A stretch of DNA of 22,447 bases from a virus: positions 1-22,447 of the IMG/VR virus record IMGVR_UViG_3300022932_000025, one strand, 5' to 3'. Position 1 is the stretch's first letter. Each line of letters begins with the position of its first letter. The notes under the pieces were generated by a model. It did not search any database. It saw only the letters and a program-made list of their open reading frames with translations, and was not told the origin of the DNA. Shown piece after piece: positions 1-9,649 of this stretch. Made by a program: the position numbers and the translations under genes.

Positions 1-312
1 TCCCGTTAGGATTTATAGGCGTATATCCTAACGCATTGGTTACATTAGCTGAGTTAATGCCTGAAATATATCCAGATGGGTTAGAAGCATTATAAGGGGT
101 ATAACCTAATTTGCTAACTATGTAAGAGAAGTTTACTGTTGAATCAGTTAAAAAGCCTCTTGAATTAACATATCCTTCTGTTGCATAACCAACATTATTA
201 GCCCATTGGCTTATATTCCCTGATTTATTAGTAAGGGTATTTGTTGAACTAGCTGTTATATATCCATTTGGATTAGTCGAATTATACGGCGTAAATCCTA
301 GCTTATTAATTA
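1..312 (-). repeat. Short LGYTP/NPNGYI fibre repeats
   Basis: Three short repeats lie at about 279-312, 87-118 and 7-40. They encode LGFTPYNSTNPNGYI, LGYTPYNASNPSGYI and ALGYTPINPNG. Such motifs are common in the shafts of trimeric phage tail fibres. The array continues beyond the left edge. Confidence 0.75.
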
Positions 313-3300
313 TATAGGAATAGCTAATACTTGCATCAGTTAAATAACCTTGTGAGGTTACAAATGTTTGTGTAGCATAGCCATTTAAAGCCGCGTTAGT
401 AATATAGCCTTGACCTGTAACAAAACTTTGCAATGCTACATTTCCACCGTTCCAGACAAAAGATCCGTCACCACCAAATCTAAGTGTTTTATACGTGCTA
501 TTAGGCGCATCCCATACCCTGAAATTTGCAAAAGTACTAGTACCTCCATTGCCGCCTTCTGGTGAGTAGTGAGGGTATATATTAGACCCGTCATACGTGG
601 AATGATAATACTGACCCGGAAGTTTTAATGAATTACTTGTAAATTGATGAGGAGCTGTAATTACATCAGCAATGCCTTTTCTAACATAATTACCAAGCAA
701 AGATGAGTCTGCTTTTAAATTTAACGCATCTTGTAAACCAGTGATAGTTGATATTGCCTGTACGCCCGTATGGTTAGTTCTTGATAGATAATAAGATCCA
801 TGTTGACCATCTAGTAAATCAGCATTTAAATTCGTATTAAGAACTTGGCTAGATACAGATAAAGGCATTCCGCTAAAACTACTAATCAATTGATTAGTTA
901 TTGATATTGTCTTATCGGCGGCTATATCTAATGCTAGTCCCCTATTTGATCCTGTATGAAAAGCTATTCCTCCATTTGCGCCGTCTCCTGATCTGGCAAA
1001 GAACAGTAGTTTTCCATATTTATCAAAAGGAGCTGCACCTGCTCCGTGAGCTATTAATATAGCAGGATTAGTTAAAGCATATGATTGAACAGCAGTAGCA
1101 ATTTCAAAATTATAGTAATCAGTAGAATTCCCTATTTTTAGCGTCTTGCTATTTGAATCAAGTGCGCCTATGGTTATTTTATTGTCAACTTCTGAAATAA
1201 TACTATTACCTAATGAATTTGGTGCAGTAAATTTGCTAAGATATGTTGTGCTGCCCGATACAGAAGCTGAACTTATTGCGTCTGTTATGCCATATCCAAC
1301 AAGCGTAGTAGGCTTTGCAGTTAACGAAGCAAAGGTGTGTGTGTGATTTCCCTCTGAAACAGTTCCTGCAACTGTTCCGAAATTAATAGATAGCGTTCTA
1401 TTGGAAGATAAATCCCCACCACCTAATAACCCTGTTCCGGTATTGATAAGTCTATTATATAAGACAATATTTATTCCGTCCCAGCTAATACTTCCGTCGC
1501 CGCCAAACCTAAGTGTTTTTAGCGTTCCATTAGAACTCCAAACACGAAGATTGGCAAAAGTATTAACTAAACCATTCCCGCTACTTGGTGAATAATGTTC
1601 GTATACATTTATTCCATCAAAAGTACTATGAAAAGAATTTCCCGGTAAAGAAAGCCCGTTACCTGTAAAATTATGCGCCGCTGTAATATTATCCGATGTT
1701 GCAATTCTAACATAGCCACTTAGTGCGGTATTTAAAACAAAAGAAGAAGCATGGTATCCATCTAATAAATCAGCATTAAGATTTACGTTCAATAACTGAC
1801 TAGACACATTAAATGGCGAAGAAGATAAAACAGTATTTGTTAACTGGTTTACAATTGTTATTTTTTTATCATTTTGAATATCAATCGCTGCGCCCCTATC
1901 GGCTCCTACATGAAGAGATATACCGCCATTTGTTCCATCAGCCGCCCTACCAAATATTAATAATTTGCCATAATTATTGAAGGGTGCGCTACCTCCCCCG
2001 TGAGCAACCAGAATAGCAGGATTCTCAGAAGCATAACTCAATACCGGACTAGATACCTCAATATTCCAATAAGGAGTCGAATTCTTTATTATAAAAGATT
2101 TCTGGTTAGTATCATTAGCCCCTAAGTTTAGTTTATTACCATCTTCATATAAAATGCTATTTCCTATTGTAGTAGCAGAAATGTATTTAGTATGGTAATT
2201 TACTGTACCCGGATTTAAAGTAGCTTTCGCGTTAACTTGCCCTTGCAACTTCATAAATGCAAGAACTATATTATCAGTAGCTAAAACAGGGCTACCTTCT
2301 ATTGAGTAATATCCAGTAAGTACGGTATTTCTTACCCTATCTTCTGTGAAATATTTATTTAAATTGCCTTCTGCTAAATTGTTAGTTGTCTTTATTCCAA
2401 ACCTAGCATCAAATAAATTATTAAAGTTAGTAGATGCAGTATAAGCTATATCCCAATTTGTTACTTGGCTTTGAGTAATAGCTTTAACCCAAAGTGGAAC
2501 AGTAGGATCAATTTCAGCCCCTTGAATTTGAATAATGTTTATATTGGTACTACCTATTGTAATAGGCGGCGCATTAACTACTTTCCACTTAGTTTGATTG
2601 GTAAGTATACTGCCTTGCGTAACTAAATAAGATGCGCCTATTAATTCTGAACCTGTATCACTATCGGTAGCCCTTGCCCATGCACCAGAAGCAGCAACAT
2701 AACACCCATTTTCGGTAGCATTTGTTTGCGCTGTAACAAGAACCCTGTCCCCATTCGTTAATGTATAGCCATTAATCGTTTGAAGTCCGCTAAGTGAAAC
2801 ATTAGCCGTAGCAACAGTCTTTACAGGGCTTTTATCAGCACTACCAGAAGCTAACGCTGTAAGAACCTGACCGTATGTAGCTGCGTTATCTAAATCAGTT
2901 CCGGGTGCAAGTATTTTAGGTGCAACATCAAAGTTATGTACAAGTCCTACTATTTCATCGCCAGGAATAATAATGTCTATTTCTTCAATCGCTGAAATAG
3001 TTCCGTTTTCAGTAGTTGTTACTTGTAATGTTTTGAACTCATCACCATAAGTTCCGGCTACACCGTCGTAGATAGGCAAAGTAGCATCTCCACCACCACA
3101 ACAATCTTTAATAGGTATTTTAGGCGGTTCAGTTCCGTCTATTAAATCAAATTCAGTAGTTTTAGATCCTATCGAAACACTGTCTTTTAAGAATTCAAAT
3201 GAAGCCCTATAAGAACCTATTTCATCAATTATTACATTACTGTTGGATGGGTCATAAACATATCTTAAATCATCATCACCCGGAAATCCAAATATATATG

Positions 3301-6300
3301 CCGCATCATCAGTAGGCGTTTGGCTTACATCAACTCCACCCGGACTACTCCATGTTGTAATAGCATTCGCTCCAAATAAATGAAGAGTAGTATATGAATT
3401 ACCTATTAATTTAGATAACTTTACTATAACACTATCAAATAGCAATCCATCAAAATCACGTACAGAAACACTCCAACGTACAGGAACTTCGGGCAATAGA
3501 TACTTCCTACCTGTTTTAGGCATATTAACATCTACAATCTCAATATTACCCGTTGTGATATTTAAAAATCTAGTTCCTGAATAATCTCCCGGTTCTAATG
3601 GAATCCTGAAACCAAAATCAGCTTGGCGAATACCCGTAATTTTACCAGAATCGCCACCTAATTTAAATATAGCCTTTATTCTAAATGAACTAGGTGCGCG
3701 GTGAATATCTCCAATATCGGTAGAGTCTTTAAGCTCAAAAACTAGTATAGGTTCTTTATCTTCGCCATCTTCATAAGAAATGTATTGAGGTAGATTTGTA
3801 TATGTTTCTACGTCAATTTCAGCTAAACCACCTGTTGTACTATCGTATAGCTTCCACTCAACGAAATCATAATCAACATCAGGAATAGGGATTTGAAGAC
3901 CCCAATTATCAGGTAGATCAGCTTCATAATTAAACAAAGGCAAACTATCAACGATACTATAATTAATCGTATTCGTTTTAAATTCAATTAAATCAATGCC
4001 CGCCTCTGGCAATACTTCTTCGTCTAATATTTCAAAACTAGCAACCCTTTGATAAACCGGATTATCTAATAGTGAAACATCATAAAGTAAATCATATTTA
4101 CCTACTCCAAATTCTGTTCTAATTTCATTAAATAGAAAGTATTCAGCTTCTTCTGTTTCTTCGTCTTGTGTGTATTCAGTAGTAAATACTTCTACATTGT
4201 CTTTTTTAAGACTAAAACTAATCTTATCATGCGGTAGTCCCGTAATAAATGTTTCAACATCAAATGAAGCAGGTTTTTTAAAGGTATTAGACCCTTCAAT
4301 ATCAATAACGCCTAATAGCTCGTTTTTTGTGCTATCATATAGTTCGTTTGATGCCTTGGCTAAATATTCCTCATCGTACAAAGTAAAGCTACCATACTCA
4401 GAAGATACTAATGTAGTGCCTCTATAAGCATTAGCTGTATAAATAAATACGCCTACTTCTGTTATTACGCCTCCATCAGAATAGAAATCATAAGTTCCTG
4501 TTGCCGCTGTAATACCTTCTTCAAAAGTATAGGTTTCTGTATGAGTGATACCCGATCCATCTACGCCGCCACCAGAAACCGTTAACACTACTTTATCGTG
4601 AGTTCCTTTTACAGTAGTGGTTAAATTCCATTTATCTGGTAAGAAATAAAAGCCCGGAACTTTACCAAGCAATACAGATGCCCCGGACGAGGTATCGTAA
4701 AGATTAGTAGTTGATTCAGCAGCCTCTTCTATAATTACAGGAATAACAGCCAGATACTTTTCTTCATCTACACCTGTTAATTCTATAATTATCCTATCTG
4801 TTTCTTTTCTTAAAGGTTTGCCGTTTGCAGAATAAATAAGTATATCACCATCAACACCTCTATCTTCATAAATGGGATTCATCCAAGTAGGATAGTATAC
4901 TATTTTTGTTGTTAGTTCTTCTGGTAAATGCCCAGATATTATATAAGAACCTAAATCAAATATTTGAAGCCCTTGCTTACCTGCAATAAAATAAATAGGC
5001 GTAATAGGATCTAATTCAATAGGATCAGCAGTGCTAGAACTACCACTTCCGCTAGACGAATTTCCACCGGAATAATTACCATATAAACGGTTTCCCCGGC
5101 CACCATCACCGCCTTCTTTATCTAACTCTACAAACTCCTGATCGCCTGATAGTTTAGCTAATGATAATTCATTTAATTTTAAACTATATTGGCGGTTCAT
5201 TACATCCCACTTCCAACCCGTAATAGTATAAAACTTACTATCATCGTATTGATCGTCATATTGGAAGAATATTGTATCAGAAGATTGTAGGTCATAGCCT
5301 AGAAAATCACCTTCAAATACAATTCTTTTACCACAAAGCTGACGTAATCTTTCTTTTAAAGTTTTAAACTGTATAGGATATGCTTGATTATCAATAGGAT
5401 CAGCATTGCCTCCAATTCTTCTTTTCCATAAATAAGTAAGGTTTTCAGTATTAGTAATGGTCATATAACCAGTCATAACCCTGTTTACCAACCTCACTTG
5501 TTCAGGTGTAATAACATTTATCTTATCAGCAATAATAGAAGTACTTGTAACTTCATTAGCATTCCTGATAGGTAAATCAGCATTTACTACATACGTATGA
5601 TTTCCTTCGTATACCGTTTCAGTTGTAACAGCAATAGAAATATCTTCTAATACTAATAAAGGTGCCCTATCCTGATCATCTTTTCGTTCTGAATCTTTTT
5701 CAATGTAAAGAGCAGAAGGGAATATCCTAAAATATATTTTACATATAGCGTGTCCATTGCGATTTAAATAATCGTTTATAGGATCACTTGTAATTTCAAA
5801 AGTTTGTACGGGTAAATCATTGGCAGGTGTAAGTAAATTAGGCTCTGGATTTACATTGGCCTCTATCTTTATACCATGCCTATTTTTTAGTTTCTTTTCA
5901 GGGTTCCATTTGCCTGATTCATCTAACCAAGAAATAGTATCTTTCTCATTGTCATTGGTATAACATTCCATGTAAAGGCCACCTACGCCCCTCATTCTAT
6001 ACGCGCCACTAATAACAATTTTTACTTGTTGGTTTTTATTGAACAATCCAGCGTCTATAATAATAGGCTCTGAAATATCAATGTGATTTTGTTCACTATT
6101 CCCTTTATATGGCTTATCTTTGTAAACATAAATACCGCCCCTTATTTCAAATTTATAAGGATCGTCAATTGTTCCAAAACCAGTTCTTTGCCATCCTGCC
6201 GGTTCTAATGGGTTGTCTGATTGTTGCTGTAAGGTATTAAGGTTAATATCCCACCCGTATAAATTACCGCCTGTTATTGGGTAAGCAAACTGACCGTTTA

Positions 6301-7210
6301 AAAGTCTGTTTACAGCAATTCCCGGTTCAATTGTAGACTTAACAATAGAAGATATTTCAGCAAACTTAGTAACAACATTAGCAGTAGGATATAAATTAGG
6401 AATAGTACTACTAAAAGGTTGTCTGCCTATACTTACCGTTTGGTTAACAGTAGCACTAGATTTAAATACGCCTTGATAATCATAAATTCTTCTAGGGCAA
6501 ATATCAGCAGCAGAATCAGGCACACCTTTAATTACCCAAACGTTATTGTCTTGTACTACATAGGCGTTCAATCCTGTTAAAATACCAGCTAATACATCAT
6601 AGCACTTAATGCCTCTTAATCCATCAGCAGCAATTTCAGCTAATGCCAATGGATCACCGCCACCCATTTGAATATCATATATATCTACATACGTATGAAA
6701 ATCAAGATTAATGCCAGAAGATTGAAGACATTGACCAATAGCGTCTTTTAAACTTACTTTTGCTTGGATAAACTCACCGCCATCGCCTAGAAAATACGGA
6801 TCTCTCAAAAATGAAAGACCGCACATCGCAGATAATTGTACGTTATAAGGTTTTGACTGGAAAGGTTCTTGACAATCTACGGTTACTAAATACCCTGTAA
6901 AAATGCGTATATTAGTATTTGTATCATCATCTATTCTATATAGATAAAGTAAATATTTCTGATCATCATCAATAAATAAGTCTTGAATTTCAAATAAATT
7001 ATCTTCCTCAGCTATCCATTCAATTGTAGCTTTTTTTGTTCTAATTGGTGAATAGATATTATCAATATCCATCACCTCTAAAACAAACGGATTGCCAGAA
7101 GAAGTAACTTGTATTACTCCTCCTGAATAATCTCTTTGATGTACTTCAACTCTATAACCTACCTCTTGATCATCGTCAAATTCAGAAAAGTACTTTAATC
7201 CGTATGCCAT
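1..7210 (-). CDS. Giant tail tip/tail fibre protein, partial (C-terminus beyond the left edge)
   Basis: One minus-strand frame stays open from an ATG at 7210 to the left edge, giving at least 2403 residues. It starts 14 bases after the tape measure stop, the position of tail hub and host-recognition genes in siphoviruses. Residues 1 to about 715 are non-repetitive and globular, as expected of a tail-tip or hub part. A Gly/Ser linker (about 715-725) leads to beta-rich, possibly Ig- or cadherin-like segments (about 730-1365). A CCGGGD motif lies at about 1370. A fibre domain at about 1479-1520 carries NGDRVLV, TENGCYVA and ATDSDTGSEL. Two long repeats follow, with LNADLLDG motifs, then LGYTP/NPNGYI repeats to the edge. 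Role inferred: tail tip plus receptor-binding fibre. The order of domains is my reading; no domain search was possible. Any C-terminal chaperone or tip domain lies outside the window. Confidence 0.85.
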   Translation of the reverse strand, partial: MAYGLKYFSEFDDDQEVGYRVEVHQRDYSGGVIQVTSSGNPFVLEVMDIDNIYSPIRTKKATIEWIAEEDNLFEIQDLFIDDDQKYLLYLYRIDDDTNTNIRIFTGYLVTVDCQEPFQSKPYNVQLSAMCGLSFLRDPYFLGDGGEFIQAKVSLKDAIGQCLQSSGINLDFHTYVDIYDIQMGGGDPLALAEIAADGLRGIKCYDVLAGILTGLNAYVVQDNNVWVIKGVPDSAADICPRRIYDYQGVFKSSATVNQTVSIGRQPFSSTIPNLYPTANVVTKFAEISSIVKSTIEPGIAVNRLLNGQFAYPITGGNLYGWDINLNTLQQQSDNPLEPAGWQRTGFGTIDDPYKFEIRGGIYVYKDKPYKGNSEQNHIDISEPIIIDAGLFNKNQQVKIVISGAYRMRGVGGLYMECYTNDNEKDTISWLDESGKWNPEKKLKNRHGIKIEANVNPEPNLLTPANDLPVQTFEITSDPINDYLNRNGHAICKIYFRIFPSALYIEKDSERKDDQDRAPLLVLEDISIAVTTETVYEGNHTYVVNADLPIRNANEVTSTSIIADKINVITPEQVRLVNRVMTGYMTITNTENLTYLWKRRIGGNADPIDNQAYPIQFKTLKERLRQLCGKRIVFEGDFLGYDLQSSDTIFFQYDDQYDDSKFYTITGWKWDVMNRQYSLKLNELSLAKLSGDQEFVELDKEGGDGGRGNRLYGNYSGGNSSSGSGSSSTADPIELDPITPIYFIAGKQGLQIFDLGSYIISGHLPEELTTKIVYYPTWMNPIYEDRGVDGDILIYSANGKPLRKETDRIIIELTGVDEEKYLAVIPVIIEEAAESTTNLYDTSSGASVLLGKVPGFYFLPDKWNLTTTVKGTHDKVVLTVSGGGVDGSGITHTETYTFEEGITAATGTYDFYSDGGVITEVGVFIYTANAYRGTTLVSSEYGSFTLYDEEYLAKASNELYDSTKNELLGVIDIEGSNTFKKPASFDVETFITGLPHDKISFSLKKDNVEVFTTEYTQDEETEEAEYFLFNEIRTEFGVGKYDLLYDVSLLDNPVYQRVASFEILDEEVLPEAGIDLIEFKTNTINYSIVDSLPLFNYEADLPDNWGLQIPIPDVDYDFVEWKLYDSTTGGLAEIDVETYTNLPQYISYEDGEDKEPILVFELKDSTDIGDIHRAPSSFRIKAIFKLGGDSGKITGIRQADFGFRIPLEPGDYSGTRFLNITTGNIEIVDVNMPKTGRKYLLPEVPVRWSVSVRDFDGLLFDSVIVKLSKLIGNSYTTLHLFGANAITTWSSPGGVDVSQTPTDDAAYIFGFPGDDDLRYVYDPSNSNVIIDEIGSYRASFEFLKDSVSIGSKTTEFDLIDGTEPPKIPIKDCCGGGDATLPIYDGVAGTYGDEFKTLQVTTTENGTISAIEEIDIIIPGDEIVGLVHNFDVAPKILAPGTDLDNAATYGQVLTALASGSADKSPVKTVATANVSLSGLQTINGYTLTNGDRVLVTAQTNATENGCYVAASGAWARATDSDTGSELIGASYLVTQGSILTNQTKWKVVNAPPITIGSTNINIIQIQGAEIDPTVPLWVKAITQSQVTNWDIAYTASTNFNNLFDARFGIKTTNNLAEGNLNKYFTEDRVRNTVLTGYYSIEGSPVLATDNIVLAFMKLQGQVNAKATLNPGTVNYHTKYISATTIGNSILYEDGNKLNLGANDTNQKSFIIKNSTPYWNIEVSSPVLSYASENPAILVAHGGGSAPFNNYGKLLIFGRAADGTNGGISLHVGADRGAAIDIQNDKKITIVNQLTNTVLSSSPFNVSSQLLNVNLNADLLDGYHASSFVLNTALSGYVRIATSDNITAAHNFTGNGLSLPGNSFHSTFDGINVYEHYSPSSGNGLVNTFANLRVWSSNGTLKTLRFGGDGSISWDGINIVLYNRLINTGTGLLGGGDLSSNRTLSINFGTVAGTVSEGNHTHTFASLTAKPTTLVGYGITDAISSASVSGSTTYLSKFTAPNSLGNSIISEVDNKITIGALDSNSKTLKIGNSTDYYNFEIATAVQSYALTNPAILIAHGAGAAPFDKYGKLLFFARSGDGANGGIAFHTGSNRGLALDIAADKTISITNQLISSFSGMPLSVSSQVLNTNLNADLLDGQHGSYYLSRTNHTGVQAISTITGLQDALNLKADSSLLGNYVRKGIADVITAPHQFTSNSLKLPGQYYHSTYDGSNIYPHYSPEGGNGGTSTFANFRVWDAPNSTYKTLRFGGDGSFVWNGGNVALQSFVTGQGYITNAALNGYATQTFVTSQGYLTDASISYSYIINKLGFTPYNSTNPNGYITASSTNTLTNKSGNISQWANNVGYATEGYVNSRGFLTDSTVNFSYIVSKLGYTPYNASNPSGYISGINSANVTNALGYTPINPNG
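431..1252 (-). repeat. Intragenic fibre repeat, copy 2
   Basis: This second copy of the unit aligns with copy 1 from STTYLSKF to WNGGNVAL. It carries about 25-30 extra residues after LLDGQH, containing NHTGVQAISTITGLQDAL, a motif seen in many phage fibres. The copies are separated by a linker with NTGTGLLGGGDL and HTHTF motifs, which are also typical of fibres. Confidence 0.8.
1460..2206 (-). repeat. Intragenic fibre repeat, copy 1
   Basis: This is the first copy, in protein order, of a unit of about 250 residues in the giant tail protein. It shares with copy 2 the sequence NPAIL(V/I)AHG, YGKLL.F.R, DG.NGGI, VSSQ(L/V)LN.NLNADLLDG, HST(F/Y)DG, and TLRFGGDGS at the end. The copies are clearly diverged at DNA level, so the duplication is not recent. 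Confidence 0.8.
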
Positions 7211-7224
7211 GTTGTCGCCTCTAC

Positions 7225-9333
7225 CTAACTGAATTTATTGTTTTTCTTTTCTCCGTATTTAACAGCAACCGCCAAGTCACCTGCTTTTATTGTAGCTGTT
7301 AATTGTCCTACGAATTGATTATTACGCCCCGAAGTTGCAAAATTTCCTCCAATATTCCTAGGCGAATTATCTCCGTTAATCATTTTAAACATGTTAGCTT
7401 GTTGTCTATCATTTAAAACCATTTCGCCAGCCGTTAACCTAGCAGGTATTGCATCTAATCCAGACTTACCCCTAACTATACCACCTGTGTAAAATCCTTG
7501 TTCTTGACCTTCACTTAATTTCGATTTAAGGAAAGCGCCAGCAGCAACAGCAGCAATACCAGCGGCCAAAGCGACAAAAGGATTGCTAATTGTATTTTCA
7601 GCAGCAATAACAAGTACAGCAAATGTTATTAATGCTTTTCCTATATCGCTTATTAAGCCAGCAATCAATAAACCAAACTTAATTGCAGCATTTTCAAAAC
7701 CATCTCCACCCGCTAAGGCTGATCCTATCATTTCACCAAAAGCCACAGCAGTATTAGCTGCCGTATCTCTTAGAGCATTAGTTATGTTTTGATTTAACTG
7801 ACCAATATTATCTTCTTTTATTAATTCATCAATCGTTTCTTTGTAAGATTTACCGCCTGACTTAACTTCACTGACAAATTTAGCCATACCATTTTTAGTG
7901 GCATCGGCTAATTGATTCCATCTTTCAACAGTACTTCCATCACCTGTTACGGCATTAGTAAATTCTTGTCCTATATTATCAAAACTATTTTTATCTAAAA
8001 TTATAGATAATCCTGTTTTCCCCTCTTCGCCTATTACATCTTGAACAATTCCGTTATACTTTCTATAAGCGGCCTCAATATCATAGGCAGACTGCGTTAA
8101 TTTTGCATCTAATGCCTCTCTTGCATCACTTAATTCTTGTGCGTCAAGCCTTTTTTGTCCAGATGCTCTTTTTCTTGCCGCCGCCTCCCTTTGAGAAATT
8201 ATTTTAGCTTCTGCACTAGGATCAATTTCTCTTATATCAAATTGCTTAGAATAATCATTAGTGCTTGTACTACTTTTATCCCCTGAAAAAGTTTTCCCAC
8301 TAGTATTGCCGGATTTATTTAGAATTGCATTTAACCTAGCAAATCTTTGTTCTTTTGTTTCTTGCCCTTTGTTTACATTCGATCCGCGAAGTTTATCTCC
8401 CGGCAAAGTAAACATTCTATCAAAGAAACCTTTACTTATACTACTTTCTTTATTTAATTGCCTTAAAGTAGAAAGCATATCACCAAAACTAGAAACTAAG
8501 GAATTAACCCCGCTTTCTAATCCTGTTGATTTAGCAAGTTCTGCAACAAATAAAGTTAATTGACCTGTTGAATAGTCTATATTGCTACCTAATGTTTTAG
8601 CCCCTTCTGCTGCATCTTTACTAAAAGTTTCTAGCATTAAAGTAGATAACTTTGGAAGTAAATCAGAAGCTAATACACGCCCATCAACAAGCATTTTATT
8701 TAGCTCTGACGTTGTTACGCCCATTGCCTTTGCAGCTAAGTTAAATGCGCCATATAAACGCTCTCCAAGTTGCCCTCTAAGCTCTTCTGCTTGAACATTT
8801 CCCTTAGAAACCATTTGGATAAATGCCCTGAATGTTCCGGTGGTATCATCCGTAGACATTTTGAGAGCAGAGGAAGCAACGGTAACAGCTTTGAATAGCT
8901 TCTCTGTTTCAGCCCCTTCTAAATTAGTGCCTTTTGTAGCAATTGTTAACTGAGAAAAACTTGCTCCTAAATCAACAACATTCTTTTTATATGTATTAGC
9001 AAGGTCTTCAAGAAAAGCCATATTCTGACCAAACTTTTCTTGTGAACCAGATGCTGTATTTAATTGGGTTTCAAATTTACTTACTTCAAGCGTGGCATCA
9101 AGAATAAACTTACCAGCAGCCATAGCCGCCTGATAAGACAAATATCCTTTAAGTAGGCTACCAAAGCTATTCCCTAAACTATTATTTGAATCTTCTAGTT
9201 TTTTATTTCCTTTGGCTGCATTATTAGTAGCAGGAGTTAAGCTACCTAAGCTAGATTTAAGTTTTTCAATATTGCTTTCAAGGTCTTTGGTATCTCCTTT
9301 AAACTTAATTACCAATTCCGGTTCCGCTGCCAT
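7225..9333 (-). CDS. Tape measure protein
   Basis: This 702-residue protein sets tail length and is ejected during DNA delivery. The N-terminal quarter matches the phage tape-measure N-terminal domain: residues about 85-230 include FGQNMAFLEDLANTYKKN and the strongly conserved QAEELRGQLGERLYGA (181-196). Residues about 530-610 are Ala/Gly/Ile-rich and hydrophobic, as in tape measures that cross the host membrane. The C-terminus has GGIVRG and GLDAIPARLTAGEMVLND (from about 617), also usual for the family. With the accepted rule of about 0.15 nm per residue, the tail would be near 105 nm. The ATG at 9333 follows the second chaperone stop by two bases and has an AAGGA-like sequence upstream. 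Internal hydrophobic stretches give long but unconvincing frames on the opposite strand. Confidence 0.93.
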   Translation of the reverse strand: MAAEPELVIKFKGDTKDLESNIEKLKSSLGSLTPATNNAAKGNKKLEDSNNSLGNSFGSLLKGYLSYQAAMAAGKFILDATLEVSKFETQLNTASGSQEKFGQNMAFLEDLANTYKKNVVDLGASFSQLTIATKGTNLEGAETEKLFKAVTVASSALKMSTDDTTGTFRAFIQMVSKGNVQAEELRGQLGERLYGAFNLAAKAMGVTTSELNKMLVDGRVLASDLLPKLSTLMLETFSKDAAEGAKTLGSNIDYSTGQLTLFVAELAKSTGLESGVNSLVSSFGDMLSTLRQLNKESSISKGFFDRMFTLPGDKLRGSNVNKGQETKEQRFARLNAILNKSGNTSGKTFSGDKSSTSTNDYSKQFDIREIDPSAEAKIISQREAAARKRASGQKRLDAQELSDAREALDAKLTQSAYDIEAAYRKYNGIVQDVIGEEGKTGLSIILDKNSFDNIGQEFTNAVTGDGSTVERWNQLADATKNGMAKFVSEVKSGGKSYKETIDELIKEDNIGQLNQNITNALRDTAANTAVAFGEMIGSALAGGDGFENAAIKFGLLIAGLISDIGKALITFAVLVIAAENTISNPFVALAAGIAAVAAGAFLKSKLSEGQEQGFYTGGIVRGKSGLDAIPARLTAGEMVLNDRQQANMFKMINGDNSPRNIGGNFATSGRNNQFVGQLTATIKAGDLAVAVKYGEKKNNKFS

Positions 9334-9335
9334 AC

Positions 9336-9626
9336 CTAATTCCTTTTTGTTTTAACAATTTGATCTCCTTTTAATGCTTTTTCCAATTCAAGCATTTGCA
9401 AATTTTTCTTATCTTCCTTCCTTAGTTTATATAATTTATACTCACTAGGGAAAGGCCATAAATCAATCTCGCTTTTTGATTTAGATGCTTTGTCTACATT
9501 GACATTATACAAAAGGGTATAAAGTTTGCGAATAGGCCAAATTCTTTCCTCTTCACGTACATTATACCCTTCTATCAAATATGTCAGCTCAAAGAATGTT
9601 ATGTCGCTATATTCGTCATAATCCAT
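9336..9626 (-). CDS. Tail assembly chaperone, downstream frame (GT-like), probably made by -1 frameshift
   Basis: The 96 codons from the ATG at 9626 encode an acidic, then basic small protein (MDYDEYSDITFFEL at its start). The frame is open further upstream without another ATG, through SWANKLG, to the A-run in the preceding gene. A -1 slip there joins the two frames into a product of about 247 residues (136 + 15 + 96). This is the standard arrangement of siphovirus tail chaperones (lambda G/GT type) just before the tape measure gene. I therefore read the sequence as the T part of a G-GT fusion rather than an independent gene. Initiation at 9626 cannot be excluded, but I see no good ribosome binding site there. 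Confidence 0.75.
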   Translation of the reverse strand: MDYDEYSDITFFELTYLIEGYNVREEERIWPIRKLYTLLYNVNVDKASKSKSEIDLWPFPSEYKLYKLRKEDKKNLQMLELEKALKGDQIVKTKRN

Positions 9627-9649
9627 TCCTAGTTTATTAGCCCAACTTT

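Noticed and set aside
1-2206. CRISPR-like or nucleotide direct repeats in the left part
   Set aside because: The repetition is at protein level in a coding frame, with diverged DNA and no regular spacers.
1146-4427. Plus-strand open frames of 60-85 codons (for example 1146-1346, 1401-1595, 4170-4427)
   Set aside because: They lie opposite the continuous giant tail frame, have no recognisable motif or leader, and result from the codon composition of the other strand.
7583-8794. Plus-strand open frames of up to 100 codons opposite the tape measure gene
   Set aside because: The opposite strand carries a clear tape measure with family motifs; these frames are its shadows.
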